From Bacteroidales bacterium (lineage in GTDB: Bacteria; Bacteroidota; Bacteroidia; Bacteroidales; UBA932): DNA of 57,308 nucleotides. The DNA lies in NCBI GenBank assembly GCA_017464245.1, contig JAFUDV010000079.1:1-57308 (forward strand), given 5' to 3'. Shown piece by piece: positions 33,955 to 43,054 of the stretch; the stretch's first letter is position 1; the number at the start of each line of letters is the position of its first letter. The notes beneath the pieces were generated by a model. That model was not told the origin of the DNA. It saw only the letters and a list, made by a program, of their open reading frames with translations, and made no database searches. A program made the position numbers and the translations under genes.

Positions 33955-36324
33955 TTACGGAAGGAACCGGAGTCCCTCCACGTGCGAGCCAACATACATC
34001 GGCACATAGTCGCCTGTAGCGTACCAGGCGGGCTTGTCGGGCATTCCGTCGTATATTTTCACACCATTGATCCGCAAATCCTCGAAAGTGACATTCCGGA
34101 CCTGATGATCCGCATCATACCCGCTGATGACCGACATCCCGGTGCCGTTCCCGTAATAGCGGATTGTCCGGAACAGGACGTTCTCGATGCCGCCGCCCGG
34201 AGCCGTGCAATACTTGCTGTTCCAGCCCACCCGCACCTGGAAAAGGGAGCCGTTCCCGATCTGCTCGATACGGATGTTGTCGAAGACGACGTCGCGGACG
34301 AGGTTGCCGTCTCCGCAGTTGATGGTCAGACAGCCCTGGTATTCCACCTGCGGCTCGAACTGGCCCAGGATGTCCAGGTTGTCGTAGCGGAGGCCTTCGA
34401 TGATGTCTCCCGCTTCAGGATTGCCGTGGATGCCGATCATAATGGGATGGGCGACATCGGCCCAGAGCGTGGAATTGGTCATCCGGACATTGCGGACGCT
34501 TCCGCTAAACCCTTTCCGGGTGGCATAGACCGTGGTGCAGTCGTCGGAATTGCGGCAGAACACGCGGTCGAAGAGAATGTCCGACGAGCCGCCGAACACG
34601 TTGAGGCCGTCTCCCCACTGTACATAGGAGATACTCCGGACATCATGCAAAGTGACGTTGCGGGACTCCCCGATCGGGCAGGTATTGACGACCAGGCCAT
34701 CCACGACGACGTCTTCGGAACGATAGACATGGCACCCTTCATATCCCCGGTCGGGACGGGCCACTCCCCGGCCGAGGATCCGGACGTTCTCCGCATCCTC
34801 GATGGCGAAAGTGCCGGCAAAGTAACTACCTCCCTCCAGGTACAGGGTCGTATTGGAGGGGACCCGGATCTTTTCGTCCGGATAGAAACCAGGGCCGTAG
34901 CAGCGGAATTCGCGGCCTTCGGCCTCGGCTTCCCGACGGGCTTCCTCCTTGCTCACGGGAGGTTTGGAGGTGAATACCAGCAGGTTGTCCGTAATACAGC
35001 CGTCGAACTCGACGCTGACATTCTCCGGCTGGAAAAGCAGGAACTGGACCGTCGAATCGTTCAGGACGTTGCAGATGGTTCCCCGGTAGTCCGGACGGAT
35101 GCGGGCCGTCGAGAACTTCTTGTTTTTCGTCACCACGCGCACGTTCACGTCGCCGGTGAAATCGAAGAAACAGTAGGAAATCTCGCTGACCTTGTGCTTG
35201 TTATTCCCCACCGGCGCATTGACCTTGGCCATATAGGTGTCGATCCGGGTCCATTCCTTCTGCCCGCGTGGCTGGAGATACACCTCGTAATCGTGCTTCA
35301 AGGGAGCGCCCTCGGGCGCCGGATAGGTATAGATCGAATGGAGTTTGGCCCCTTCCTTCACGCCCTTCACCGAGAACTGGTCTGCCTCGGGATTGCGCGT
35401 TATCTCCCCGTTCCTTTCCGCTTTGGCCTGCAGGGCCAGGACTTTCTTGGTATAGGGCATCTTCAGACCCTTCCGTCCCACATAATGGGCATAAGGAAGG
35501 TCGTAGATGCAACGGATCCGGCCACGGCCCATCTCCCCCGGCACCGTCCAGTCATTGTACAGACCGGTCCAGTCGGTCCAGGTCTCGAAGGGGACGTCAT
35601 AGCCCAGGTTGTATCGGGCCGTATACTCGATGCCCTTCAACAGGCGGTTGTCCAGGGCGCCCCACAGGTCGTCGCCCTGTTCCCAGGCCATCTCGCAGAT
35701 CTCGCACATCGCCCCGAGGCCCAACTGCGCGTGACTCTGGTCGCGGCCAGTCTCCTGGCATTGGCCGGTATCGCCTACGTAACCCGGCAGCGAACCATTG
35801 TCTCTCGCATGCAGATACACTTCGATAGCGTGACGATATAAGTCCTTGTCATCCAGGAAGATTCCGGCAGCCATCCGGCAACGGTTCACGATGTGCCCCC
35901 AGTTTCCGTTGGCATACGGACTGGCCGCTTCAAATCGATCCATCACGGGCAGTATGGTGCGGCATACCATGTCTTCCCAGTCGGGCGTCCGCTCCTCTTT
36001 GAGGATGATCATGCCGCGGAGCAGCCAGTAGGCCTGGATCAGGCACAGCGGGGCATCATGGCCTTCGAAGCGCTGCAGGGTACCGGCATAGGCGTTGATG
36101 ATTTCCAGCGCTTTAGCGGATTCTCCTGCCTTGGCGCACTGCCAGGCCTGCCACATATCCCTTTCACTGCCGCCTTTGGTCTTGGCGTACTGCCCGTCTC
36201 GGGCCACCACTTCAAAGGGACCGGCCATCTTGTAGGAGCCATCCTGGGCGAATCCTCCGATTCCATGAACGAAAGGAAAGACTCCGATCACCAGGGAAAG
36301 AACGATCGTATGTATCTGATTCAT
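33955..36324 (-). CDS. Alginate-lyase-like domain fused to GH28/GH49-like beta-helix
   Basis: The protein is 789 residues with a signal peptide ending near GFAQ (26). The N-terminal part (about 45-320) is an alpha/alpha-toroid of the alginate-lyase superfamily with NGNW (139-142) and ETGRDQSHAQ (191-200). The neighbour at 38253 has the matching ESGRDQGHAT. A beta-sandwich follows (about 320-440), then a right-handed beta-helix (about 470-789) with WGDGLNVF and NSDDCTTVY, which match the Asp pair of GH28/GH49, but AHPIMIGIHG where GH28 has GHG. It could cleave a uronate-containing glycan by elimination and then hydrolyse it. It starts inside the end of the GH97 gene (ATGA). Confidence 0.72.
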   Translation of the reverse strand: MNQIHTIVLSLVIGVFPFVHGIGGFAQDGSYKMAGPFEVVARDGQYAKTKGGSERDMWQAWQCAKAGESAKALEIINAYAGTLQRFEGHDAPLCLIQAYWLLRGMIILKEERTPDWEDMVCRTILPVMDRFEAASPYANGNWGHIVNRCRMAAGIFLDDKDLYRHAIEVYLHARDNGSLPGYVGDTGQCQETGRDQSHAQLGLGAMCEICEMAWEQGDDLWGALDNRLLKGIEYTARYNLGYDVPFETWTDWTGLYNDWTVPGEMGRGRIRCIYDLPYAHYVGRKGLKMPYTKKVLALQAKAERNGEITRNPEADQFSVKGVKEGAKLHSIYTYPAPEGAPLKHDYEVYLQPRGQKEWTRIDTYMAKVNAPVGNNKHKVSEISYCFFDFTGDVNVRVVTKNKKFSTARIRPDYRGTICNVLNDSTVQFLLFQPENVSVEFDGCITDNLLVFTSKPPVSKEEARREAEAEGREFRCYGPGFYPDEKIRVPSNTTLYLEGGSYFAGTFAIEDAENVRILGRGVARPDRGYEGCHVYRSEDVVVDGLVVNTCPIGESRNVTLHDVRSISYVQWGDGLNVFGGSSDILFDRVFCRNSDDCTTVYATRKGFSGSVRNVRMTNSTLWADVAHPIMIGIHGNPEAGDIIEGLRYDNLDILGQFEPQVEYQGCLTINCGDGNLVRDVVFDNIRIEQIGNGSLFQVRVGWNSKYCTAPGGGIENVLFRTIRYYGNGTGMSVISGYDADHQVRNVTFEDLRINGVKIYDGMPDKPAWYATGDYVPMYVGSHVEGLRFLP

Positions 36325-38249
36325 AAGACAACCCTTTTCCCTAATTTCCGACAGGATTTCAGATCCGTTTGGGCAGCAGGCCGGAAAGATGCGGCAGCAC
36401 CGCCGCGGGCAAGAAGGGCAAACGGCAGCGGATTACCGCCCCGGACGATGAATTTCCGAACAGACACGTGCGTTGCCGTATCCACGGTCGGATCATCCGT
36501 ATAGACCGTCATTACGTAAGGTTGTCCTGATACTAGGAAATCTGTCGGGACAGTCACGGTCTGTGGTTCATCGTTACCGATCAGTCCGAGATACCAGTCT
36601 TCACCGCTCCGCCGGGCGATGGCCGCCGTTACACCGATGCGGTCGTCAACCACCCGCGTTTCATCCCAGACGACGGGGACCTCGTCAAAGAAAGCAAGTT
36701 CGGGCGTTTCCACGATCCTGTCCGGCGTATCATACCAATACAGTGTCTGGAGCGGCGAGAAATACATCACCGGCAGGGCCAACTGGTGTGCATGGGTATT
36801 CTTCAGGCGCGGATCGAAGTAGCAGACGGTATAATCCGCAGCCCCGCAGAGCATCCTCGTGAACGGAAGGACTGTATTATGCGTAGCGGAAGGCCATTCC
36901 TCATTTCCACAGATCCCTTCCTGCGTGAGCAGGTTCGGATAAGTTCTGGAGTAACCCGTGGGCCTGTACTCGTCATGGATGTTCACCATGATGTGACTGT
37001 CCGCGGCGGAGCGCACAAGCCCGTGGACCCAATCCGCCCAATGCTGGTTCGTAAAGTGGACAAAACCGAACTTGACGCCCTTCAGGCCCCATTTTTCGTA
37101 GGTTTCGAACAGGGAAGCACCCTGTTTCTGCAGCGCGTGCTGATTCACATAGACCCACAGGCCTACCCCTTTCGAAGCGCCATAGCGGATCACCTCCGGC
37201 AGGTCGATGGGGACGACGACCTTCGTTGCATCTGATGCGAAATCGTCACCCCGGCCATACCATTTCCAGTCGTACAGGATGTAATCGATTCCGTGACGGG
37301 CGGCAAAGTCGATGCAGGCCTTGGAATTCTCCGTGGTCAGCCGCGTTTCGCGAAGGATCTTGCCGGGCTTGATCCAGTCCGTATCCGCGATCCGGCTGGC
37401 TTCGTTCAGGTTCAGGAAGATATCGTTCTGTTCCAACAGTCCGCCCAGCCGGTCGGAAGCTATCACCACGCGCCAAGGCATGGCATAAGGCGTCACCAGG
37501 TCCGTGCCTGTGTCGTTCAGGGCGACAGCGAGCACATGCGGGCGGGCGAGCCGGAGTTTTCCCCGCGGGAAATCGACGACACCGGCTTCCCCGACAGCCG
37601 CATACAGGTCATCCGCAAGCTGCAGCGTAAGCGGACGCTCACATTCGTCCGTCCATCCTTCCAGCGGGCGCTTTTCGTAGAAGGCCTGCGCCCACAGGTG
37701 GTACCAGGCCTCTGTGCCGGCCGGGAATGCGAACTCGGTGTTGTCCGCAACGATCCGGTGATACAGGGCATCCGGATGCATGGGCAGGAGATACCGGAAG
37801 GCGATCCCCTCATCATAGGCCCGGAACTCGATATCCAGTCCGCACAAGGAAGAATCGTCCTTCGTAAAATGCAGGACGACGCCCCGGTAAGCATCCCGGA
37901 CCGAGCTCCGTTCCCCGAAAGGATTGTGCCATACGGTGTCCCGGGAAGTCACCTCCGTGCCAGAAAGGGCCAGGTTGTCGAACCAGCGGTCCAGGCGGGG
38001 TACGGAACGCTTGCCCGTCGCCATCTCCCAGACATGGTTGTCCACCGTCATGTCCATGGACGAAGGCAAGATGACAGGACGTCCATCCAGGGCGGTAGCG
38101 TAGGTAATCCGCGTACATCCTCCTTCCGACCGCACCTCGATCCGTGCGGATTGCCGTCCGTCCGGAGAAACGACGTCGAAAGACTGTGCCGAAAGAATTG
38201 CGGCAGGAAATAAAAGGGAGATCATCCCCAACCATGTCAAAGCTCTCAT
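36321..38249 (-). CDS. GH97 glycosidase, inverting type (alpha-glucosidase-like)
   Basis: ATG at 38249 gives 642 residues; a GTG one codon upstream is possible. The signal peptide ends near LSAQ. The GH97 architecture is complete, but the nucleophile motif of the retaining group is replaced: GVKFGFVHF has Gly395 where the neighbour at 31857 has Asp415. This is the pattern of the inverting, SusB-like group, which uses glutamates; candidates lie in NEASR, HDEYRP and NEEWP. It lies between the two alginate-lyase-like genes in one operon. Confidence 0.85.
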   Translation of the reverse strand: MRALTWLGMISLLFPAAILSAQSFDVVSPDGRQSARIEVRSEGGCTRITYATALDGRPVILPSSMDMTVDNHVWEMATGKRSVPRLDRWFDNLALSGTEVTSRDTVWHNPFGERSSVRDAYRGVVLHFTKDDSSLCGLDIEFRAYDEGIAFRYLLPMHPDALYHRIVADNTEFAFPAGTEAWYHLWAQAFYEKRPLEGWTDECERPLTLQLADDLYAAVGEAGVVDFPRGKLRLARPHVLAVALNDTGTDLVTPYAMPWRVVIASDRLGGLLEQNDIFLNLNEASRIADTDWIKPGKILRETRLTTENSKACIDFAARHGIDYILYDWKWYGRGDDFASDATKVVVPIDLPEVIRYGASKGVGLWVYVNQHALQKQGASLFETYEKWGLKGVKFGFVHFTNQHWADWVHGLVRSAADSHIMVNIHDEYRPTGYSRTYPNLLTQEGICGNEEWPSATHNTVLPFTRMLCGAADYTVCYFDPRLKNTHAHQLALPVMYFSPLQTLYWYDTPDRIVETPELAFFDEVPVVWDETRVVDDRIGVTAAIARRSGEDWYLGLIGNDEPQTVTVPTDFLVSGQPYVMTVYTDDPTVDTATHVSVRKFIVRGGNPLPFALLARGGAAASFRPAAQTDLKSCRKLGKRVVL

Positions 38250-38252
38250 CAC

Positions 38253-39623
38253 CTATTCATCATAAAACAATAACGTTCCCCATCCTAATTGATCGAAGGC
38301 CCCGCTGGCCGTTCCATACCGGAGGTCACCGGCTCCGCCGTCACCGGTCAGGACGCCGTCCCGATAACGGAGCTGGGCTGCGAATAACGCCGAATAGTGG
38401 CAAGCCGATTCCGGCAATTCCTTTTCCCTGACATAATGGGTACGGATCAGTTCCCAACCCGGCCGTTCCTTGCCACGGGCATTGGCAGACACTGTCGAAT
38501 GGACAGCACCGTGCGTCTGGTTTCCGCAGGAACATCCCATACAATACCGGTATTCGGTGAAAGGCATGGTCCCGGGAAGGAAGGCACCGTCCGGCCTGAC
38601 ATTGTATTTTGCCACATACTCGGCCATGGCGAGCACGCGGTTTCCGTCGGCTCCCCAAAAATCCAGGCCGATGTTCTGTGCCATCCTGCACAGTTCCGCG
38701 ACCAGCGATACACAAAGTGTAGCATGTCCCTGATCCCGACCTGATTCCATGCACTGTGCAATCATGCCGCCACTTCCGTCCGGGTCGGGGACGGGGTCGA
38801 ACGGGACCAGGTTCGACAGGGCTCCGCTTCCCTTTCCGGAAAGGAACTGAGTGTTCACCTCGTTCACCATTACCTGGTCTTCCAGATAGATTCCGATGGC
38901 CAGGACGGAGGCCAGATTGGCCAGTTCCCAATTGGACCAGTAATGCAAGTCACAGACATGGGGGCCGCCATGGTTTTCCAGGAACCAGTGATTCTTCGCA
39001 TACCAGACCTCTTTCAGCCATGTCTTGAAACGTCCTTGCTCGGTAGAGGTCCACTTGCCATAGTCCCGAAGCAACTCGGCCGCATTGGCAAACGTATATC
39101 CCTGAAAGCCTGCCAGCAGATACTGGTTGCTGTCATTGGCAGTGATCCGCTTGTTGACTTGGGCCCATTCGTTCAGGATCGCCCTGGCCGATTCCGCGTA
39201 CTTTTCCTCTCCGGACAGTTTCCAGCGCAGGGCCAGCTGGAACGCGGCCGCAGCCTGCCGGGCACAAAGGATGTAATTCTCCGTCGTACCCGTCCCTTTC
39301 GGATCACCACGCACGACCGTTTCCAAAGCCGACGGACGGATGGTTTCCTGCGCCCATTCATTCTGGCTGAATTCCAGCCAGGAGGCATATACCGGATCAG
39401 ATTCATCCTTCCCGGAGATTCTCCGGCATACCCGGTCCAGGTCCTCAGCATTGACATAGGCACAGGGATGATCGAACACGACCTCGACCTGTTCCACGAC
39501 CGGTTTCTCCGAAGGGGGCTCCGGTTTCGTCCCATTTTCTCCGTGGGGGGCGTCTTGCGCACAGGAAGGTACCCCAAGCAGGAGCAACATGCTGAAAACC
39601 AGCATTCGTTTATTCCGAGTCAT
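38253..39623 (-). CDS. Alginate-lyase-superfamily polysaccharide lyase lipoprotein (PL38-like)
   Basis: ATG at 39623 gives 456 residues with a lipoprotein signal (VPSC, Cys21); an ATG at 39632 is also possible. An alpha/alpha-toroid covers about 80-430 with NENHGGPH-like ENHGGPHV (216-223), YWSNWE and ESGRDQGHAT (293-302). These fit the alginate lyase family (PF05426) and, as far as I can judge, PL38-type glucuronan/alginate lyases. It would yield unsaturated uronates that feed KduI/KduD, whose genes are divergent from it. The exact substrate is not determinable here. Confidence 0.75.
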   Translation of the reverse strand: MTRNKRMLVFSMLLLLGVPSCAQDAPHGENGTKPEPPSEKPVVEQVEVVFDHPCAYVNAEDLDRVCRRISGKDESDPVYASWLEFSQNEWAQETIRPSALETVVRGDPKGTGTTENYILCARQAAAAFQLALRWKLSGEEKYAESARAILNEWAQVNKRITANDSNQYLLAGFQGYTFANAAELLRDYGKWTSTEQGRFKTWLKEVWYAKNHWFLENHGGPHVCDLHYWSNWELANLASVLAIGIYLEDQVMVNEVNTQFLSGKGSGALSNLVPFDPVPDPDGSGGMIAQCMESGRDQGHATLCVSLVAELCRMAQNIGLDFWGADGNRVLAMAEYVAKYNVRPDGAFLPGTMPFTEYRYCMGCSCGNQTHGAVHSTVSANARGKERPGWELIRTHYVREKELPESACHYSALFAAQLRYRDGVLTGDGGAGDLRYGTASGAFDQLGWGTLLFYDE

Positions 39624-39659
39624 TTTTTCCATCGAAAACGTACGTATCTGCGCTTTTTG

Positions 39660-39667
39660 CAAAGATA
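39660..39667 (-). promoter_or_regulatory. -7 box of the lyase-GH97-fusion operon
   Basis: CAAAGATA on the plus strand gives TATCTTTG, 28-37 bp upstream of the two possible ATGs. It overlaps the TTG start of the longest open frame, which argues against that start. Confidence 0.65.
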
Positions 39668-39715
39668 CATTCTTTTCCGCATGGTCGAAGGGTCATTCCG
39701 TAACAGGATAAGGTC

Positions 39716-39725
39716 GTTACGTAAC
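39716..39725. promoter_or_regulatory. Palindrome GTTACGTAAC in the divergent promoter region
   Basis: This perfect 10-bp palindrome lies 26 bp upstream of the kduD -33 element. A related half-site CCGTAAC lies about 16 bp further left. It could be a second regulator site, but no repeat of it elsewhere supports this. Confidence 0.35.
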
Positions 39726-39751
39726 AATCCACACAGACTTTCCAGAAAGAT

Positions 39752-39782
39752 TTTGAAATAAATACAAACGTTTGTATCTTTG
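39752..39782 (+). promoter_or_regulatory. kduD promoter with LacI operator
   Basis: TTTG (39752-39755), a 19-bp spacer and TATCTTTG (39775-39782) match the Bacteroidota consensus exactly. The palindrome TACAAACGTTTGTA (39763-39776) fills the spacer and overlaps the -7 box. It is identical to the site at 29209-29222. Confidence 0.85.
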
Positions 39783-39822
39783 CATCCGGCAAACAGGAAA
39801 CAACTTTAAAACACATAGCAGT

Positions 39823-40626
39823 ATGGCCAATCCTTTCTCCCTCGAAGGCAAGAATGCCTGGATCACCGGCGCCTCCTACGGCATCGGGTTCAACATTGCC
39901 AAGGCCTTTGTCGCCGCCGGCATCAAGAACATCATCTTCAATGACATCAACGAGGCCGCCCTCGAGCGGGGCCTCAACAATTACAAGGAGGCCGGCATCG
40001 AGAACGTGCACGGCTATGTGTGCGACGTCACCGACGAGGTGGCCGTCAAGGCCCTCGTGGAGAAGATCCACGCCGAGGTGGGCCAGATCGACATCCTCGT
40101 GAACAACGCCGGCATCATCAAGCGCATCCCCATGCACGAGATGAAGCGCAGGGAGTTCCAGCAGGTGATCGACGTGGACCTCGTCGCCCCGTTCATCGTT
40201 TCCTCCGCCGTCCTCCCCGAGATGATGGAGCGCCGCGAAGGCAAGATCATCAACATCTGCTCCATGATGTCCGAGCTCGGCCGCGAGACCGTCTCCGCCT
40301 ACGCTGCCGCGAAGGGCGGCCTGAAGATGCTCACCCGCAACATCTGCTCCGAGTACGGCGCCTACAACATCCAGTGCAACGGCATCGGTCCCGGCTACAT
40401 CGCCACGCCGCAGACCGCTCCCCTGCGGGAGAAGCAGCCCGACGGCAGCCGCCATCCCTTCGACAGTTTCATCTGCGCGAAAACCCCGGCGGGCCGCTGG
40501 CTGGATCCGAGCGAACTCGGCGGACCGGCCGTCTTCCTGGCCTCCCACGCCTCCGACGCGGTGAACGGCCATGTCCTGTACGTGGACGGCGGCATCCTGG
40601 CTTACATTGGCAAACAACCCGAATAA
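39823..40626 (+). CDS. kduD: 2-deoxy-D-gluconate 3-dehydrogenase / DKII reductase KduD
   Basis: This 267-residue short-chain dehydrogenase has a TGASYGIGFN-type NAD-binding start, NNAG and the YAAAK active site (SAYAAAKGGLKML). It reduces 2,5-diketo-3-deoxygluconate to KDG. The start at 39823 is 41 bp downstream of the promoter; the upstream frame overlaps the promoter. It is the first gene of kduD-kduI-DUF4861, with kduI starting 2 bp after its stop. Confidence 0.93.
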   Translation: MANPFSLEGKNAWITGASYGIGFNIAKAFVAAGIKNIIFNDINEAALERGLNNYKEAGIENVHGYVCDVTDEVAVKALVEKIHAEVGQIDILVNNAGIIKRIPMHEMKRREFQQVIDVDLVAPFIVSSAVLPEMMERREGKIINICSMMSELGRETVSAYAAAKGGLKMLTRNICSEYGAYNIQCNGIGPGYIATPQTAPLREKQPDGSRHPFDSFICAKTPAGRWLDPSELGGPAVFLASHASDAVNGHVLYVDGGILAYIGKQPE

Positions 40627-40627
40627 T

Positions 40628-41473
40628 ATGGCAAAGATCAACTGTCAGGTGCGCCAGGCTTCCAGCAACCTGGACGCCAAGCACTACGACACCGAACGCA
40701 TCCGGAAAGAATATCTGGTCCAGAACATCATGGTCCCCGGCGAGATCAACATGGTCTATTCCATGTTCGACCGCATCATCGCCGGTGGCGCCGTCCCGGT
40801 GGAGGAGGAGCTCGTCCTCGAGGCTCCGGAGATCCTCCGCGCCGACTTCTTCACCCAGCGCCGCGAACTGGGCATCATCAACGTCGGCGGGACCGGCATC
40901 GTGAAGGTCGGCGAAGAGGAATACGAGATTCCCTACAAGGAGGCCCTCTACGTGGGCCGCGGCAACCGTCACGTCTCCTTCCGCAGCGCGGCCCCGGAAA
41001 AGCCGGCCCACTTCTACTTCTGCTCCGCCACCGCCCACCGCGAGACCGGCGTGAAGAAGGTCTCCAAGAAGGACGCCGTCGTGATGCATCTCGGTTCCCT
41101 CGAGGAGAGCAACGAGCGCACGATCAACCGTCTGCTGGTGAAGGAAGTAGTTCCCTGCTGCCAGCTCCAGATGGGAATGACCGAACTCGCTCCGGGCAGC
41201 ACCTGGAACACGATGCCCGCCCACACGCACGACCGCCGCATGGAGGTCTATTTCTACTTTGAACTTCCGGATGACGCCGCGGTATGCCACTTCATGGGCG
41301 AACCGCAGGAGACGCGCCACATCTGGATGCACAACGAAGAGGCCGTCATCTCCCCGCAGTGGAGCATCCACTCCGCCTGCGCCACCCGCAACTACACCTT
41401 CATCTGGGGCATGTGCGGCGAGAACGACGACTACAACGACATGGACTGGTGCGCCACCAAAGACCTGAAGTAA
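40628..41473 (+). CDS. kduI: 5-dehydro-4-deoxy-D-glucuronate isomerase KduI
   Basis: This 281-residue cupin enzyme has HTHDRRMEVYFYF, carrying the metal-binding histidines and glutamate, and the usual length. It converts 5-keto-4-deoxyuronate, formed from unsaturated galacturonate, to 2,5-diketo-3-deoxygluconate, the substrate of KduD. The two genes act in sequence and are 1 bp apart. Confidence 0.95.
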   Translation: MAKINCQVRQASSNLDAKHYDTERIRKEYLVQNIMVPGEINMVYSMFDRIIAGGAVPVEEELVLEAPEILRADFFTQRRELGIINVGGTGIVKVGEEEYEIPYKEALYVGRGNRHVSFRSAAPEKPAHFYFCSATAHRETGVKKVSKKDAVVMHLGSLEESNERTINRLLVKEVVPCCQLQMGMTELAPGSTWNTMPAHTHDRRMEVYFYFELPDDAAVCHFMGEPQETRHIWMHNEEAVISPQWSIHSACATRNYTFIWGMCGENDDYNDMDWCATKDLK

Positions 41474-42330
41474 TGAAGAGACTGTTTATCGCCCTCGTGG
41501 CCCTCGCGGCCCTCGCCGCCTGCACGCAGGCACCGGAGAAGAAAGTCATGGCCCGCTTCGTCCCGGAGCGTTCCGACGACTTCGTGTTCGAAAACAACCT
41601 CATCGCCGGCCGCTTCTACGGAGAGGCGCTGGAGGGGAATCCCACCTCCCCCGGTGTGGACATCTGGGTGAAGTTGCCCGGAAAGCTCGTCGCCGACGAG
41701 TGGTACAAGGGCTTCCTGACGGAAAGTGACGAGTACTATCACCACGACCATGGCGGAAAGGACTGCTACAAGGTTGCCGTCTCCCTGGGCGGCGGCGCTT
41801 CCGCCCCCTTCATCGGCGGGGAGCTGCGCTATCCGGCCACGAACTACCGCTCCTGGAACATCGTGGAGGAGACGCCCGAGAAAGTGGTCTTCACCCTCCA
41901 CTACCCCGAATGGGAAGCCGTCGAAGGCGTGAAGGTCGCCCTGGACAAGACCGTCACCGTGGTTCCTGACACTTATTTCTGCGGCGTGGAGGACATCTAC
42001 ACCTTCACCGGAAAGGACACCCTCGCCATTGCGGCGGGCATCAACGTCCACGCGGCCCAGGAAACCGTGGAGCGGGAGCTGGTCCTCCCCAACGCGGTCG
42101 CCATCTGGGAGCACGCCTCCGACCAGACGTTCGAGCCCGAAGACGGCATGCTGGGCGTCGCCGTGGTCATGCCCGAGGCCGACGTCACCTTCATCACCAA
42201 CGACGGGACCCACCTGGTCGCCTGCAAGAAAGTCATCTCCGGACAGCCCCTGCACTACTCCTTCGGTTCCTGCTGGTCCAAGGGTGATGTAAAAACCGCA
42301 GAAGACTGGTTCAAGCAGGTCCATCCGTAA
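41473..42330 (+). CDS. DUF4861-family lipoprotein
   Basis: ATG at 41473 overlaps the kduI TAA (TAATG) and gives 285 residues with a lipoprotein signal (LAAC, Cys17). The frame upstream of 41473 lies inside kduI and is rejected. The beta-sandwich with DEYYHHDHGGKD and ATNYRSWNI resembles DUF4861 proteins, often found beside pectin and uronate genes in Bacteroidota. Its biochemical role is not known to me. Coupling to kduI suggests it acts on, or binds, unsaturated uronate oligosaccharides in the periplasm. A terminator follows. Confidence 0.75.
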   Translation: MKRLFIALVALAALAACTQAPEKKVMARFVPERSDDFVFENNLIAGRFYGEALEGNPTSPGVDIWVKLPGKLVADEWYKGFLTESDEYYHHDHGGKDCYKVAVSLGGGASAPFIGGELRYPATNYRSWNIVEETPEKVVFTLHYPEWEAVEGVKVALDKTVTVVPDTYFCGVEDIYTFTGKDTLAIAAGINVHAAQETVERELVLPNAVAIWEHASDQTFEPEDGMLGVAVVMPEADVTFITNDGTHLVACKKVISGQPLHYSFGSCWSKGDVKTAEDWFKQVHP

Positions 42331-42384
42331 AGGAACGGTTTCTAGCCGTCGAACGGAAACAGCTGTGCATCAATCCATTAAAGA

Positions 42385-42416
42385 AAAGTACCCGGGTGAA
42401 AATCCCCGGGTACTTT
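42385..42416. terminator. Intrinsic terminator after the kdu operon
   Basis: AAAGTACCCGGG (42385-42396) and CCCGGGTACTTT (42405-42416) form a perfect 12-bp stem with an 8-nt loop. The flanks GCCGTCGAA (about 42345) and ATTCGACGCATTCC (about 42447) mirror those around the terminator at 30558-30589. Confidence 0.85.
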
Positions 42417-42480
42417 CGTATAACCGACTGAAAGAGAATCCATTCGATTCGACGCATTCCGCGTATCCAAGCATTTTTCG

Positions 42481-42488
42481 TATATTTG
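42481..42488 (+). promoter_or_regulatory. -7 box of the DUF4230 gene
   Basis: TATATTTG ends only 9 bp before the ATG at 42498, so the leader is very short. No TTTG is seen at -33. Confidence 0.6.
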
Positions 42489-42497
42489 TACCTTGAG

Positions 42498-43049
42498 ATG
42501 AAGAAAGCATTCTATATCGCCCTGCTGATCCTCACGGCCGGATGCGCCCGCGGCCCGGAAGACAACACCCTCCGGGAAATCGAGGCGATTTCCGCCATGC
42601 GGCAGCTCAGCCTGGTGGAATACCGCGTCCGCAAGATCGTGAAGGCCGACGATGAAGGCGAGTGGTACAAGATCGGCGACCGGAAGATCCTCCTCAGCTG
42701 TACGGCCTACCTGAAGGCCGGCATCGACCTGACCGGTTTCTCGGCCGACGATGTCGATATCGACCGGCTGGACGGAAGCGTCACCGTCAGGCTCCCCCAC
42801 GCCACGCTCCTGTCCATGGACATCCCGGCCTCCGAGATCCGGGAGGAGTTCGGCCAGGTGACTCTCCTCCGCTCCTCCTTCACCGCCGAGGAGCGCAACG
42901 CCCTGCTCCGGCAGGGAGAAAAGCAGATCCGCGACAGCGTCCCGTCCCTGGGCATCCTGGAAAAGGCCGAGGAGAACGCCCGGCGCTTCTTCGAATCCGT
43001 ATTCTCGAAAATGGGCTTCACTTCGGTGGAAGTTGTCTTTGAACCGTAG
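42498..43049 (+). CDS. DUF4230 lipoprotein
   Basis: This 183-residue protein has a lipoprotein signal (LTAGC, Cys16). The DUF4230 domain (about 30-180) has the repeated pattern VRLPHATLLSMDI and LLRSSFTAEER. The function of the family is unknown. The start at 42498 was preferred because the in-frame start at 42486 overlaps the -7 box. A second DUF4230 protein follows 5 bp later, suggesting the two work together. Confidence 0.8.
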   Translation: MKKAFYIALLILTAGCARGPEDNTLREIEAISAMRQLSLVEYRVRKIVKADDEGEWYKIGDRKILLSCTAYLKAGIDLTGFSADDVDIDRLDGSVTVRLPHATLLSMDIPASEIREEFGQVTLLRSSFTAEERNALLRQGEKQIRDSVPSLGILEKAEENARRFFESVFSKMGFTSVEVVFEP

Positions 43050-43054
43050 GCACC

